This document shows, one piece after another, positions 37,064-48,280 of a stretch of DNA of 64,000 nucleotides (its first letter is position 1; every line of letters begins with the position of its first letter). The notes under the pieces are model-generated. The model did not search any database and had not been told where the DNA came from. It was given only the letters and a program-made list of their open reading frames with translations. The stretch spans positions 79,501 through 143,500 of the forward strand of contig NC_009386.2 of assembly GCF_000002875.2 (NCBI RefSeq), given 5' to 3'. Both the position numbers and the translations under genes were made by a program. The stretch comes from Leishmania infantum JPCM5. Taxonomy: Eukaryota > Euglenozoa > Kinetoplastea > Trypanosomatida > Trypanosomatidae.

Positions 37064-40000
37064 ATGATGATGCCGCCACCAAACGGGATGATGTTTCAGC
37101 AGTCCGGCACGCCTGGAATGCCGCACCACCACCACCATCCCGCAGGCATGGCGACGCCGCAGCAGCACTTAGCTTCACAGCACCAGCACCATCAGCAACA
37201 CGGCATGATGCCGATGTGGGTGCCGCCGCCACCTACGCAAACGCAGCAGCACCAGCAGCAGCAGCAGCCGGGCATGATGATGCCCATGAACAGCATGATG
37301 CCGATGCCCATGCCCATGTCCATGCCCATGGGCGCTGCCTCTTCCCCAATGCCGCCGGGCCAGCGCAGCAGCGGCCCACAGCAGCACCCGCCGCAGCAGC
37401 CGGGGATGATGATGCCCTTCTATCCACCGCCGCAGGCCCCGCACGGGACGATGCCGCCCATGGCGAGCATTCCGCCTCCAGCGCCGGGTATGGGTGTGCC
37501 ACGCGCACCCACTCTCACCGCCGGGGCAGCACCAGGCGGTGCGATGATCCCGCCGCAGGCGGCGGGGGCCGCAGCGACTGCGGCGATGATGGCCCCCTCC
37601 CCGCACCACTCGTACATGCACCCACACCCGGGCAGCAGCACCGCCAGCAGTGCCAACGCGAGCGCCGCGGCCAGTAGCATCAGCAATGCCCGCAGCATCC
37701 ACAGCAACACCCAGAACCACATCAATACCGGTATGCAGGCGACGGCAAGCAGGCCCGCCTCCATATCGATGCCGTCCCAACCGCCGCCACCGATGATGAT
37801 GATGAACCACACCGGAAGCGCCATGATGCCGCCACCGCCACCGCCACCGCCGCCGCCGCCGACCGTCGCGGCGAACGCGCGCGTGAGCGTCGGCAACGCC
37901 ACGTTGGCTGCACTGAACTCGAAGGAGCCGCCGAAGTTCTCGTGTGTGCTGCTGTCCGGCATCCCGGCTGTTGGCAAGACGACGCTCGGCCGTGAGCTCG
38001 TGAATAGCCTCAAGACCGACGGCATGGGCTGGGCCTTCTTCAGCGGCGCCGACTTCCTCACCGAGCAGCAGGGCAAGCGCTCCATCTGGGAGACGACGAA
38101 GGACGTCTTCGACGCGCTCAGCAGCCGCCTAGACGAGCTGCTGGAGAAGCAGCACAAGGACCGCAACATCAAGGGCCTCGTCATTGACAAGAACTGCAAG
38201 GGCATCGAGGATGTCTATTACCTGAGTGCGCTGCTGCTGTCCAAGAGTATCCCGTTCGTCGGCATTGTAGGCATGGAGTGCGCCGAAGACGACGTGCTCG
38301 TAAAGCGCATGGGCGGCGACGACTACCTCAAGGAGAAGCTCAAGTTTCACCGCGTCATTCACGCTCGCATCGTTAGCCTTGCCAAGAGTGCGGGCATGTA
38401 CCGCTACGTCGACGCCACCAAGAGCAAGGAGGAGGTGGTGCAGATGCTGCGCACGATGGTGCTCGGCTGCTGCGCGCAGCCGCCGACGCGAAGCATCGGC
38501 AACCACCAGTACGACGACTCCCGCGCCAACATCATGGTGGATGACTACAAGGAGTACAGCGAGGTGCTCACGCACCTCTTCCGCTGCGTTAACAACCGCG
38601 GCTCGCAGTTCCCGGGCAACACCGACCTCGTGCCCTTCTCCGAGAAAGAGATGAAGGACAAGGGCCGCATCAACGCCATCAAGAGCCGCTACGGCATCCG
38701 CAGGAAGGTGGACGGCCACCGCTACCTGCTCGTCTATCGCGAGAAGAAGCTGTACCTTGTGCCGCCGCACATGCGCGCGGTGCTGCAGATGCCGTTGAAG
38801 GCGTGGCTCGGCAGCCGTCTCGACAGCGACAGCGTCGGCACGTTTGTGCTGGAGGGCGACCTCACGCGGCTGATCCGCGACCGACAGAAGGAGCTCTTCC
38901 TGGTGTACGACGCCCACTACTGGAGCGAGGCGGAGCAGCCGAGCAGCAACAAGATGATCCGCATGACCTTCTCCGAGCGGCAGGCCTTCCTGGCCGCGAA
39001 CATGTGCAGCGAGTCGAAGGCGTTCTTTGCGCAGGACGGCGTCGAGTGCGTCGTCGTGCACCAGCCGACGCAGAAGATGTCGGAGGCGGTCGACATGCTC
39101 GACTCGGAGGAGTACCCAAGCGACGGTCTCGTCTTCCAGGCTGTCAACCCGATCCACCGCAGCGACCACGTCTTTGTGTGGCAGCAGCCGTCCTGCATGA
39201 CCGTCGACTTCCGTGTCGGTCAGCTCCTCGACACACGCCAGCCGCCGGAGACGGACACCGACGGCATTCCAACCTCCATGAAGGGCACCACGAGTGACCT
39301 TCGCCGAAACGCGAGCGGCACCGTCTCACCGCAGCAGCAGCAGCTCCCGCTGACAACGCGCCGCGGCAACGTCGACGCCTTCAGCGACCATCCCATTCGC
39401 ACCTTCATGCTTGAGGTGTACGACAAAACGGAGAAGATGTACGTGCAGTACGAGAACGCCACGGTCGACGTGCGCCACCCCGACGTGGTGGAGGGCTGCA
39501 TCGTCACGTGCAGCCTCGTGGACGACACCCCGCGACGCTGGGTGTTCCGCCGCATCCGGTATGACGTGCTGCGCCCGATCTACAAGCTGGACCTGGAGGA
39601 GCTGCTTGGCTCCTGCCTGATCCCGCGCGCGAAGTTGGTGGCGTGGATGCTGAGCGAGCAGATTGTGCCATCCGAGATCCAGCCGGATGGAAACGGGAGC
39701 GGTGCCGGGGGCAGTGGTAGCGCCATCAACGTGCCGAACGTGCCGCCGCCGTCGTACGATGCGGCTGCTGCGGCTGTCGCTGCGGCTAACGCCAAGGGCG
39801 CTGCTGCGTCGATGGGCATGATGCAGGGTTTGGCGATGCCGCTGCCTACGCAGGGTATGATGCCGCCGCTGATGAACGACATTGGTAGCCCGCCTGCCTT
39901 CCACGCCTCCGCCGCCGCCACTGCCATCCCGATGGCGCCGACGGCGCCGGCTCGCTGCATCTACCCATCCGCCTCCGCTATGTTGTCGCGCGTAGCGACC

Positions 40001-41230
40001 GTGCCTACAAATCCGGCGCCGCCGCCCGCTGTCCCCGCCCCGCGGCCGCCAGCGCAGATGAGCACAGAGGCGCAGTTGAAGCAGCTAGCAAGCATTGTTC
40101 CGTCCTTCCATGTTGTGGATGGCAGCAAGGAGGGCGGGGCCGCGGCGGTGGCGGTGGCGGCGGCCTCGTCGACTCCTGCCGCGGCCGGCAGCAACGGCAC
40201 TGCCGCTGGGCTCGCGGGTAAGAGCGCGGCACCGCGCGCGATGGGTGGCGCGGCCAGCGACGGCAACCGCAACTGCGCGCAGTGTCACAAACCAAAGCAG
40301 AGCGAAGACCTCCGCGTTGATCGCCGCGATCACCGGCACTACTGCTACTCGTGCTGGGCCAAGTCCGGCTACGGCTTCTGCGCCGTGTGTGGCGAGTTCA
40401 AGGAGGTGCGGCGGGAGTCCAAGGGCCGCCAGAAGGGGTCCACCGTGTGCGCGCCGTGTGGAAAGGCAGCCGCGGCGGCGGCGACGGCGCCTGCAGACGC
40501 CGCCAGCAGTAACGCCTCTCCCGCAGCAGCGACGACGGCAGCTGTGGTCGTGAAGACAGCAGCCTCCGCCCCGACAACGCCGGCGGCGAGCGCGGCGGCG
40601 CAGGAGGCCGCGGAGGCCAAGGTCGATGTTGTGTTGCCCTCCGCGAAGGCCAGGAAGAAGGCGGCGGCAAAGGCGAAGAAGGCTGTCGGGGTCCCCCCTG
40701 CGACTGGTGAGGCTACTCCGAGCACGGGCAGTGCCGCTCCGGCGGAGGCGGCGGCGAAGACGACAGGTGGCGAGGGTGGGAAGGCGGTAAAGGGCACCGG
40801 CGGCGGCAGCAGCCGGGCAGTGGCGGAGAGCGCGCCGTCGAGCCCGACGACCGGCAAGGGTGGTGACACGGCCCACGGAGGGAAGAAGAAAGACAGCGTC
40901 AAGGTCTCATCCTCCTCACTCGATGCGTCGATGTCGGCCTCGCCGCCAGACGCGGCGGCGGCGGAAGCCGCGCTTAGCCAGGCGCCAAAGTCGGAGAAGC
41001 CGTCGAAGAGTGTACCCATCCATGCGGACGCTGCACCCGCTCCCGCGGCCCCGGCGGTGGCGGTGGCGGAGGCGCCTGCTGCAAAGCCTGTGGATTCGAA
41101 GGTCGCTGAGCCACCCGAGGAAGCTGTAGCTGCCCCCGCCGCACCCACGACGTCAACTGCCGTGCAGGACCCGTCCAGGGCGCAGGTGCACGAGGAGAAG
41201 CGTAGCGTTGGTGGCTGCCGTCAGCAGTAG
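36596..41230 (+). CDS. CE1: RNA 5'-kinase/guanylyltransferase, CE1-type, with large extensions
   Basis: A 1,544-residue protein. Trypanosoma brucei CE1 recaps decapped mRNA in the cytoplasm with an N-terminal 5'-monophosphate RNA kinase and a guanylyltransferase. Here a Pro/Met/Gly/His-rich low-complexity region fills 1 to about 440. A P-loop kinase follows, with GIPAVGKTT and Lys461. The guanylyltransferase has the nucleotidyl-lysine motif KVDGHR (Lys704), EGDL near 750, DGLVFQ at 843-848, and WQQPSCMTVDF near 862-872, then an OB-fold-like region to about 1020. The Ala/Pro-rich C-terminal part contains four CxxC pairs (Cys1227/1230, 1250/1253, 1262/1265, 1285/1288), then a Lys/Ala-rich tail. 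The CE1 identity is strong; the extensions have no known role. The ATG at 36596 replaces an upstream GTG. Confidence 0.88.
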
Positions 41231-43861
41231 TGAGGGCGCGACCATCACCAGCTGCCCCCTAGCAAGCCCTGAGCCAATGCCTAACAGGAGCGCGTAGAGG
41301 GAAGCGTGGAAAGCGTCCATCACACCTACACCACACCACAGTCCAACCCTTCTCTCCGGCAAGGATGGAAAGAGAGCAGGGGGAGGGGGGCAAGACGCGG
41401 CTCGCGTGGACGGAAAGGGCACGAGTGGCGGTGGCACTCGCGTGTGCCAGTGTGTGTGTGTGTGTGCGTGTGTCCCTCTCTCTCTTGGCCCCTTTTCTCT
41501 TATTCATGCTGTTGGCTATCGTCGACAGCGGCGGTGATGACCACAACAATACGACAGAAGAAGACGATAATAATGACGTGTGGCGTCTGCTGTGTCGTTC
41601 TTGCACTCCCCTTCTCTCCCTCCCTCCCTCCTTCCCTCCCACACGCACACAGACAGACAGACAGACACGCGCGCCACACTTCAACTGCTGTGCGTAGATT
41701 CCCATGTACATTTTTTTTTCCGCCGCCACGGCGCGTGCTGGGGAAAGGAGGAAGGAGGGGCCTGCCTGCTGCTGTTCCGTTTTCGTTGTCGTTTCGCTAC
41801 ATCGGCAGTGCCCATCACCACCGCCGCCGCCGCCACGCCACCCATTCTTCAGTCCTTTGTGCGTGGGGGGGGGGAAGGTGGGAGGGTCTTGTTGGCCTAC
41901 CACTGCTTCCGTTTTCCGTCGGTGCCTCACGCCGGTCTTGCTCACAAGCGTAGGTGAGGAGCACGGCGACGCGATTCGCCCCAGAATCGTCTACTGCAGC
42001 CACTTCGCTCGCTCACTCTTGCATCGTCATCCCCCACCCACCCCCTCTCTCCCTCCCTCCCCTGCAGCGAGGAAGGATCGTCATGGGCGCCGGAAGTACC
42101 GCCAATGCCTCGGGCACACGCACGCGATCTGCAGAGAGAGACCACTCTCGTTAGTTTGTATTTTATTTCCGTTGTTGTTGTTGTCTTCGCTCACATCCCT
42201 CTCATAATCAACGCCCCGGCAAGTAAAGCGAAGAGAGGCAGCGGCGACGGCGGCGGCGGAGGAGGATGGTGCGTGTCTTCCGTGGTCGACAACGCCATCA
42301 ACAGCAGCGCAAGCCGTCTTCGTCTCCGCTGCTCGCTCCATCGCACGCGCGCACCCGCTCGATGGTCGTGCTGCCGTCGTTGTTTCGCCGTCTCTCATAA
42401 CCCGTTCTCCCCTCCCCCTCCTCCCCCTCATCAGCATCCCCGTCATCATAATCGTTAGTTGACGTTGTTTTGGTTATGTTTGTGTGTGTGTGTGTGTGTA
42501 TCGGCTTCGTCTTCCTAGCTTCCTTTTCTCGTACGCCTTCGCATGTGTCGGTCACACGTAAATCCTTCCCCCTCTCCCTCCCCCTCATCAGGGCTTCGTC
42601 CGTCTCCTCGTTTTTCTGGTCTTCTCCTTCCTTCAAGTGTGCTTGGCGGTGTTCATCATGGTCGTCATCGTCGTCTTGTCGTCTTCTGCTGTGTTTAACT
42701 GAGGGATCTGCCTGTGTGTGCCTGTCTGTCTGTTCTGAAGCTGATCTGCGGATGTGGAATCACGTTCTCGGCCCCTCCGTATGCCTGTCTCTGTCTGTGT
42801 CTGTCTGTGTGTTGTTCCTAATCGGTGCGTGCGTGCGTGCGTGCGTGTGTGTGCGCGCGCTTCCTTTTATGTCTCCCCTTCCTCCCATACCCCCTCCCCT
42901 CCCCTCCCCTCCCCCTCTCCTCGGCCACCCCTCCATATTGTTTACGTTTTTCATGTGTGTGTATGTGTGTGTTCGCTGATGTACATTGATGTGTGTGTAT
43001 GTATGTGTGCATACGTATTCCATCGGCAACGCCTCACATGATTCACCCGTCTCTCCTCGTCCCTCCTCGTCTCTAGTTAAACGCTTGTTGTTGCGATGTC
43101 TTTCTCCCTTTCTCCCTTCCCCCCTCTCTCCCTCTCTCTCTCTCTGTGCCTGTGTGTGCGTGTGTGCGCGTGTGCGTGTGTGTGTGTGTGTGTGTGCGTG
43201 CCTTTCCGTACTCTCGCTATCCCTGCGTGTCTCTCTTTCTCTCTCTCATGTCCCCGCATCCATGCCGCCTCTCAGGGCATAAAACAGAAAGCAGACACGC
43301 ATCACAGAGAAAGGGGCTGGGAACGCAATCTGCGGCAGGCACGTGTGCACACACAAACACACCGAGAGTTCTGTCTGTCTGTCTCTCTCTCTCTCATCAT
43401 CTCCCTTCTTGTCCTTCTCTTCTCCGTCGCGTAGGCCGTCTTGTCTCACTCATAAGGCTGATCCCCAAATCAGCCGCCGCCGCTGTGACTCAAGTCGGCT
43501 GTCGTACTCGTCTTTCCGTTGTTCCCGTTCCCCCCCCCGCGCTCTTTCTTATTGCTCGCTCCGCTGTTGTCGCGGATGATGGCAAGGTGTGCACCCCCGT
43601 CGCTGTTTCGTTTTTGTGTGTGCGTGCGCGCGTCTCGTGTTGAGGTTTGAACGTATCTCGGCACATGTGCGAAAGAGACCCAGAGAGAGGGAGTGAGGGG
43701 GGAGGGGGGCTTCCTGTATGGTTCTCTCTCTCTGCGTGCGGGTGGGTGTGTCACGCTGGCGCGACTCTTTCGGTGATGGTGGTTTGATCCCATTAGGGTT
43801 CAGCTGATGGATATTTGGTTGGATGCGTCGTTGTTGCTTCGCCTCGTTTCACGTTGTCTGA

Positions 43862-43863
<2 letters not shown>

Positions 43864-43895
<32 letters not shown>
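43864..43895. repeat. (TG)16 microsatellite
   Basis: Uninterrupted dinucleotide tract in the long spacer before the acyl-CoA synthetase array. Confidence 0.93.
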
Positions 43896-43896
<1 letters not shown>

Positions 43897-44192
43897 TTGG
43901 GTGGGTGGGTGTGCTTGCTGGATCCAGTCGTTTTCCATCACTTGTTCGTTGTCTGCTGTCTCTTCTTGCCTTCGTTCTGGCGTGCATGTCTGCGTGCGCA
44001 CGCGTGCGTGCTGTGCTCAGATATATATATATATATACGTATGCAATACACACGCGTGCGCACCTGTGCGCGCCCGACCCCTAATAAAAAAAAAGTTTGC
44101 CTAATGAACGTTGTCTGTCCTCGCCACCGCTGCCGTCACTGCACACCTTCACTACCTTCACCCCCCCCGTCGAACGCCCCTTTCTCTGTCTG

Positions 44193-44193
<1 letters not shown>

Positions 44194-44224
<31 letters not shown>
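44194..44224. repeat. (TG)15 microsatellite
   Basis: Uninterrupted dinucleotide tract in the same spacer. Confidence 0.93.
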
Positions 44225-44225
<1 letters not shown>

Positions 44226-44430
44226 GACCTTCTCTGAACCCTCACGTGTATGCTCTACACATCACACACCGGCGTGCACGTGTGCGTCATCGTTGTGTCT
44301 TCGCCTCCGTTCTCCTTTGTAGTTGTTGCTGCGATGGCGGTTCTGTCTCTGGGCGCCGCCACGTGTGTCTCCGCCGTTGACGTGCCCTCGACCGAAACAT
44401 GCACACCAAAAATCATGTGGATACGTGTAC

Positions 44431-44433
<3 letters not shown>

Positions 44434-44465
<32 letters not shown>
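44434..44465. repeat. (TG)16 microsatellite
   Basis: Uninterrupted dinucleotide tract in the same spacer. Confidence 0.93.
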
Positions 44466-44469
<4 letters not shown>

Positions 44470-45312
44470 CGGTTGTACTTGCTAAGCCGAACATCAAGGC
44501 CAATGCCCGAAGATCAAGCGTAGAAGCGAGCAGACAAGGAGAGAGAGTGAGGGGGAGGGAGAGGGGGGGACGTAACCGAGTCAGAGAGTCGTTCGTGGCA
44601 GCAGCCGTACTCGCACTCCTGCACACACGCAGCGCGTCCAGGTCTTTCGTCCGTGCAGATGCACGACCGTGCCAGCAAGCTCGATGGGCATCCGCTGTTT
44701 TGGCACGCTTGTGTCTGTGTAAGGAGGCGCGTGGAAGTGTGCCGCCACCACCACCCCCTCCTGTGCCCGGGAGGATCTCAACTGGCTTTGCTGCCGTGTC
44801 TGTGCGTCCATGTCCGCCAATGAGCGAGAGGCATGGACGGATAAGGGGGGGGGCGTCGACCCTGCGCGTTCGATCGAATACAATCACGAAGAGCCGTTCC
44901 GTGAGCACGCGATGCAGCCGCCCCCCGCCCCCTCCCCACCCCTAACAGGCGACGTCGCCCATCACCGGTTGGCGTACGGGGGGGGGGGGTGGCCCACACA
45001 CGCCCCGACTTCATGACTGCCGTATCGGCTCAACACTCCCCTCCCCGTCTCTTTCTCCTTCTCTCCGATCTCGCACCAGCGAGCACAGCACACCTTCACG
45101 CAGGCACCCACACGCCTCTTTTTTTTCTTCGCTCCCCGCCCACACACACACGCGCGTGCGCGTGGCACTCTTCCGTCTGCTGCACCGACACGCGTGTCCT
45201 CCTCAGTTTGCTATATATATATATATATACGCATATAGCTGTGCGCGTGTGTGTAGGTGGTCATCATCACCATCTATTCCTTCTCTCATTTTGTTTTGTG
45301 GTGCTCTCTAGC

Positions 45313-45331
45313 TGTCGCCCCCCCCCCCAAG
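45313..45331 (+). promoter_or_regulatory. Candidate trans-splice acceptor for first acyl-CoA synthetase
   Basis: A run of eleven C is followed by AAG at 45329-45331, 29 bases before the ATG at 45360; a TAG at 45334-45336 is an alternative. Inferred from sequence only. Confidence 0.4.
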
Positions 45332-45359
45332 CGTAGAAAGACGTGAGAGTGCCGGTAAC

Positions 45360-47450
45360 ATGGGTGGCTGTGTCGTCTCCTTGATGGAGGTGCTGAACAG
45401 CACCCGTCTCGTCGAGCACCCCGACTTTGCCGCGCGGCGCGTCTATGGCGTCATCAACCAGCGCGTCACAGAGGACGAGGCTGACCGCTCCGGCGTGTAC
45501 CGGTGTGCGCGGCTGACGGATGCGCAGCACGTCGAATGCTTTAACTGGTACGACGGGCCGACGATCCTGCAGCGCCTCGCCATCATCTGCACAGAGCGCG
45601 GTGACCAGCGCGCCATGGCGTACCGCACGGTCGAGAAGGTGGTGAAGGAATCCACGAAGGATGAGAAGGGCGGCACGCGGGAGTGGGCGTACACCTTCCT
45701 CAACGAGCCGACGTACATCACGTACGCGGAGGTGTGGAGCCGGCTCGTCGCGTTCGGACGCGGCCTGGTCGAGTTGGGTCTTCAGAAGGGCAGCCATGTG
45801 GCGCTCTACGAGGACACGCGGTGGGAGTGGCTGGTGACGATGCTCGGTGTGTGGACGCAGGAGATGATAGGAGTAACCGTGTACGCGAACCTCGGCGAAG
45901 ACGCGCTGCTCTACGCTCTCAAGGAGGCGACGTGCGAAGCGCTGGTGTGCAACGGCAAGAACGTCGGCAAGCTCATCTCGCTGATGGACAAGTACGGCGT
46001 CCATAACGCGACGATCATCTACCTCGACGCACTGCCGTCGAACCTGAACACAGAGTCTCACAAGGTGGTCGCGTGGGCCGACGTTCTGGCCAAGGGCACG
46101 CCGTCGACGGCACCGTACAAGGTGCAGGACAACAAGGACGAGGAGGTTCTGGTCATGTACACGAGCGGCACAACCGGAAACCCAAAGGGCGTCGTGCACA
46201 CGATCGGCGCGCTGACGCAAGGCGCCCTCGGCCTGGAGGAGCGGCTGACGGAATTGATCGGCAAGGAGGAGAACGAGTCGTACGTCGCCTACCTCCCGGC
46301 TGCACACATCTTCGAGTTCACGTGCGAGAACATCATGCTGCTGCGCGGCGCACTCATCTGTTTCGGCACGCCGCGCACGCTGACGGACACCTATGCGCGG
46401 CCGTGCGGTGATCTGCGCGCGTTCAACCCCTTCTTCTTTATCGGCGTGCCGCGCATCTTCGAGACCATCAAGAAGGCCGTCGAGGCGAAGCTGCCGCCGG
46501 TGGGCACGCTCAAGCGACAGGTGTTCGACCACGCCTACCAGAGCCGGCTGGCGGCGCTGAAGGAGGGCAAGGACACGCCGTACTGGAACGAGAAGGTGTT
46601 CAGTCTGCCACGCAGGATTCTCGGGTCGAAGGTACGTGGCATCTGCTGCGGCGGCGCCCCACTGTCCGACAAGACACAGGAGTGGCTGTCCGTCGTGTTG
46701 GGCCGCCCCGTGGCGCAGGGCTACGGCATGACGGAGTCTGTGTGCAACGCCTCCGTGCAGCGCTCCGGTGAGCTCAAGTGCGAGGTGGGGCAGCTCCTGC
46801 ACGGCGTCGAGGCGCGCCTGCTGGACACGGAGCACTACAAGCACACGGACAAGCCGCACCCACGTGGCGAGCTGCTGCTGCGCGGCCGCTTCGTCTTCAA
46901 GGGCTACTACAAGCAGCCGGAATTGACAGAGCAGAGCATCCTGCCGGGTGGGTGGCTGCGCACGGGCGACGTGGCCGAGATGGAAGCGGAGACGGGGCAG
47001 ATGCGCATCATTGGCCGCGTCAAGGCGCTGGCGAAGAACTGCCTGGGCGAGTACATCGCGCTGGAGAACCTCGAGGCGCTTTACTGCGAGTGCCCGGTCG
47101 TGGCGCCCAACGGCATCTGCGTCCTCGTGGACCCGCAGCAGCCTTTCATCACGGCGCTCGTGCTGACGGACGAGGAAAAGGCAATGAAGTTTGCCCGCGC
47201 CCACAAATTCGAGAACGCGAGGTGGCCCGATATCCTGAAGGACCCCGCGTTCATCGCCGCGGTCACCGCGTCGCTTGCGGAGATTGGCCGGAAAGCGGGC
47301 AAGAAGTCGTTTGAGCTGCTGAAGCGCGTGTGTGTGTTGAGCGACGAGTGGACGCCGGAGAACAACCTGGTGACGGCCTCCATGAAGGTGCGCCGCAGCG
47401 CGATCGACAAGCACTACGCCGGCATCATCAAGGAGCTCTTTGCAGATTAG
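45360..47450 (+). CDS. ACS: Long-chain fatty acyl-CoA synthetase, array member 1
   Basis: Activates fatty acids to acyl-CoA through an acyl-adenylate. A 696-residue member of the ANL (AMP-binding) family. The P-loop MYTSGTTGNPKG lies near residue 265, the A5-type motif QGYGMTESV near 454, and the FACS signature near 535 reads GGWLRTGDVAE, where members 2-4 have DGWFHTGDVG. The conserved hinge GRVKALAKN follows near 551. The N-terminus MGGCVVSLME carries Gly2 and Cys4, fit for N-myristoylation and palmitoylation, so membrane anchoring is likely. A central block is identical in DNA to member 2, suggesting gene conversion. A large minus-strand ORF across the whole gene is a GC-bias shadow. Confidence 0.95.
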   Translation: MGGCVVSLMEVLNSTRLVEHPDFAARRVYGVINQRVTEDEADRSGVYRCARLTDAQHVECFNWYDGPTILQRLAIICTERGDQRAMAYRTVEKVVKESTKDEKGGTREWAYTFLNEPTYITYAEVWSRLVAFGRGLVELGLQKGSHVALYEDTRWEWLVTMLGVWTQEMIGVTVYANLGEDALLYALKEATCEALVCNGKNVGKLISLMDKYGVHNATIIYLDALPSNLNTESHKVVAWADVLAKGTPSTAPYKVQDNKDEEVLVMYTSGTTGNPKGVVHTIGALTQGALGLEERLTELIGKEENESYVAYLPAAHIFEFTCENIMLLRGALICFGTPRTLTDTYARPCGDLRAFNPFFFIGVPRIFETIKKAVEAKLPPVGTLKRQVFDHAYQSRLAALKEGKDTPYWNEKVFSLPRRILGSKVRGICCGGAPLSDKTQEWLSVVLGRPVAQGYGMTESVCNASVQRSGELKCEVGQLLHGVEARLLDTEHYKHTDKPHPRGELLLRGRFVFKGYYKQPELTEQSILPGGWLRTGDVAEMEAETGQMRIIGRVKALAKNCLGEYIALENLEALYCECPVVAPNGICVLVDPQQPFITALVLTDEEKAMKFARAHKFENARWPDILKDPAFIAAVTASLAEIGRKAGKKSFELLKRVCVLSDEWTPENNLVTASMKVRRSAIDKHYAGIIKELFAD

Positions 47451-48280
47451 TCGGTGAAGAAGCAGCTGTGTGTGCATATATATATATATATGTGTGTGTG
47501 TGTGTAAATGTGTGTGTGCGCCTCCCACCACTAACACCACCACCACCTCGGATACGTCGGCTTCTCTCTGGTAAAACGTTCCCAAAGACAATACCGCCCC
47601 ACCCACCCCTCCTCCTCCCCCCCCCGGGCAGCAACGAGTAACAGAAACCCTAAGCGTGCAGACGGCCGTGTCGACGTGAGGGCGCGCTTTCATCGGCTGC
47701 TCCGGCGCCTTTCTCGGCGTCCGTCTACCACGTGGCCCCCCCACCCACCCCCGGCGTTTCGGGCTTCGCCGGCACGCCTGATCTCCAGTGAGCCAACGAA
47801 AAAACAACCTCCTGCTTCATCCGGCCATGCCGCTCTTCGTCCTCACGGTCCTCGTACTCGTCGGCTCGACTCTCTGTCTCTGTCTCTGTCTATTCGCGCG
47901 GAAGTCCGGTGCGTGGTAACGGCGCACACACACACACACACAGGCACGCCCATCCTATGCAGAGAATGTGCTATCCCCCTTCCCCTTCCCCAGCCCCAGC
48001 CCCGATTCTTCGCTCTCGCTCTTTCCTATCCCTCAGCTCTTCTCTCTCGCGCGCGCCCTCCCCCCCCTCCTCTCTCCCAAATACTTACTTAGCGATTTAC
48101 CTTTGCCCTCGCTGATACGGTGCTGCACGCCACGTAGACACACAGCCTCACACACACACACACGCGCGCGCACACGCACAGCGACACGCGCACCCTTAAC
48201 GCTCCTACTGTACCGATCTCTCTCCCTCTGTCTCTCTTCACGGTTCCTTTCTTGTTTCCGTCAACTCCAACAGAACGGCG
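47451..48280. other. Intergenic
   Basis: No gene seen. It has a TA/GT tract at 47475-47505, a CA run near 47925-47942 and pyrimidine-rich DNA at 48215-48260 before the aldolase start. Confidence 0.7.

Larger units (their letters stand above)
41231..45359. other. Long intergenic region, 4.1 kb
   Basis: No gene I can support. ORFs up to 230 codons are repeats translated (Cys-Val, Thr-His, Ser-Leu) or shadows. It contains many microsatellites: GT at 43864-43895, 44194-44224 and 44434-44465, TA at 44021-44036 and 45212-45229, and long CT-rich tracts. It probably holds a long 3' UTR of CE1 and the 5' region of the first synthetase. Confidence 0.65.

Noticed and set aside
42470..44945. Several plus-strand ORFs of 90-231 codons
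   Set aside because: Their translations are mostly Cys-Val, Ser-Leu and Thr-His runs from dinucleotide repeats and pyrimidine tracts, with no conserved segment.
45267..47807. 846-codon minus-strand ORF opposite synthetase 1
   Set aside because: High GC3 on the coding strand removes stops from this antisense frame; the plus-strand protein has all the enzyme motifs.
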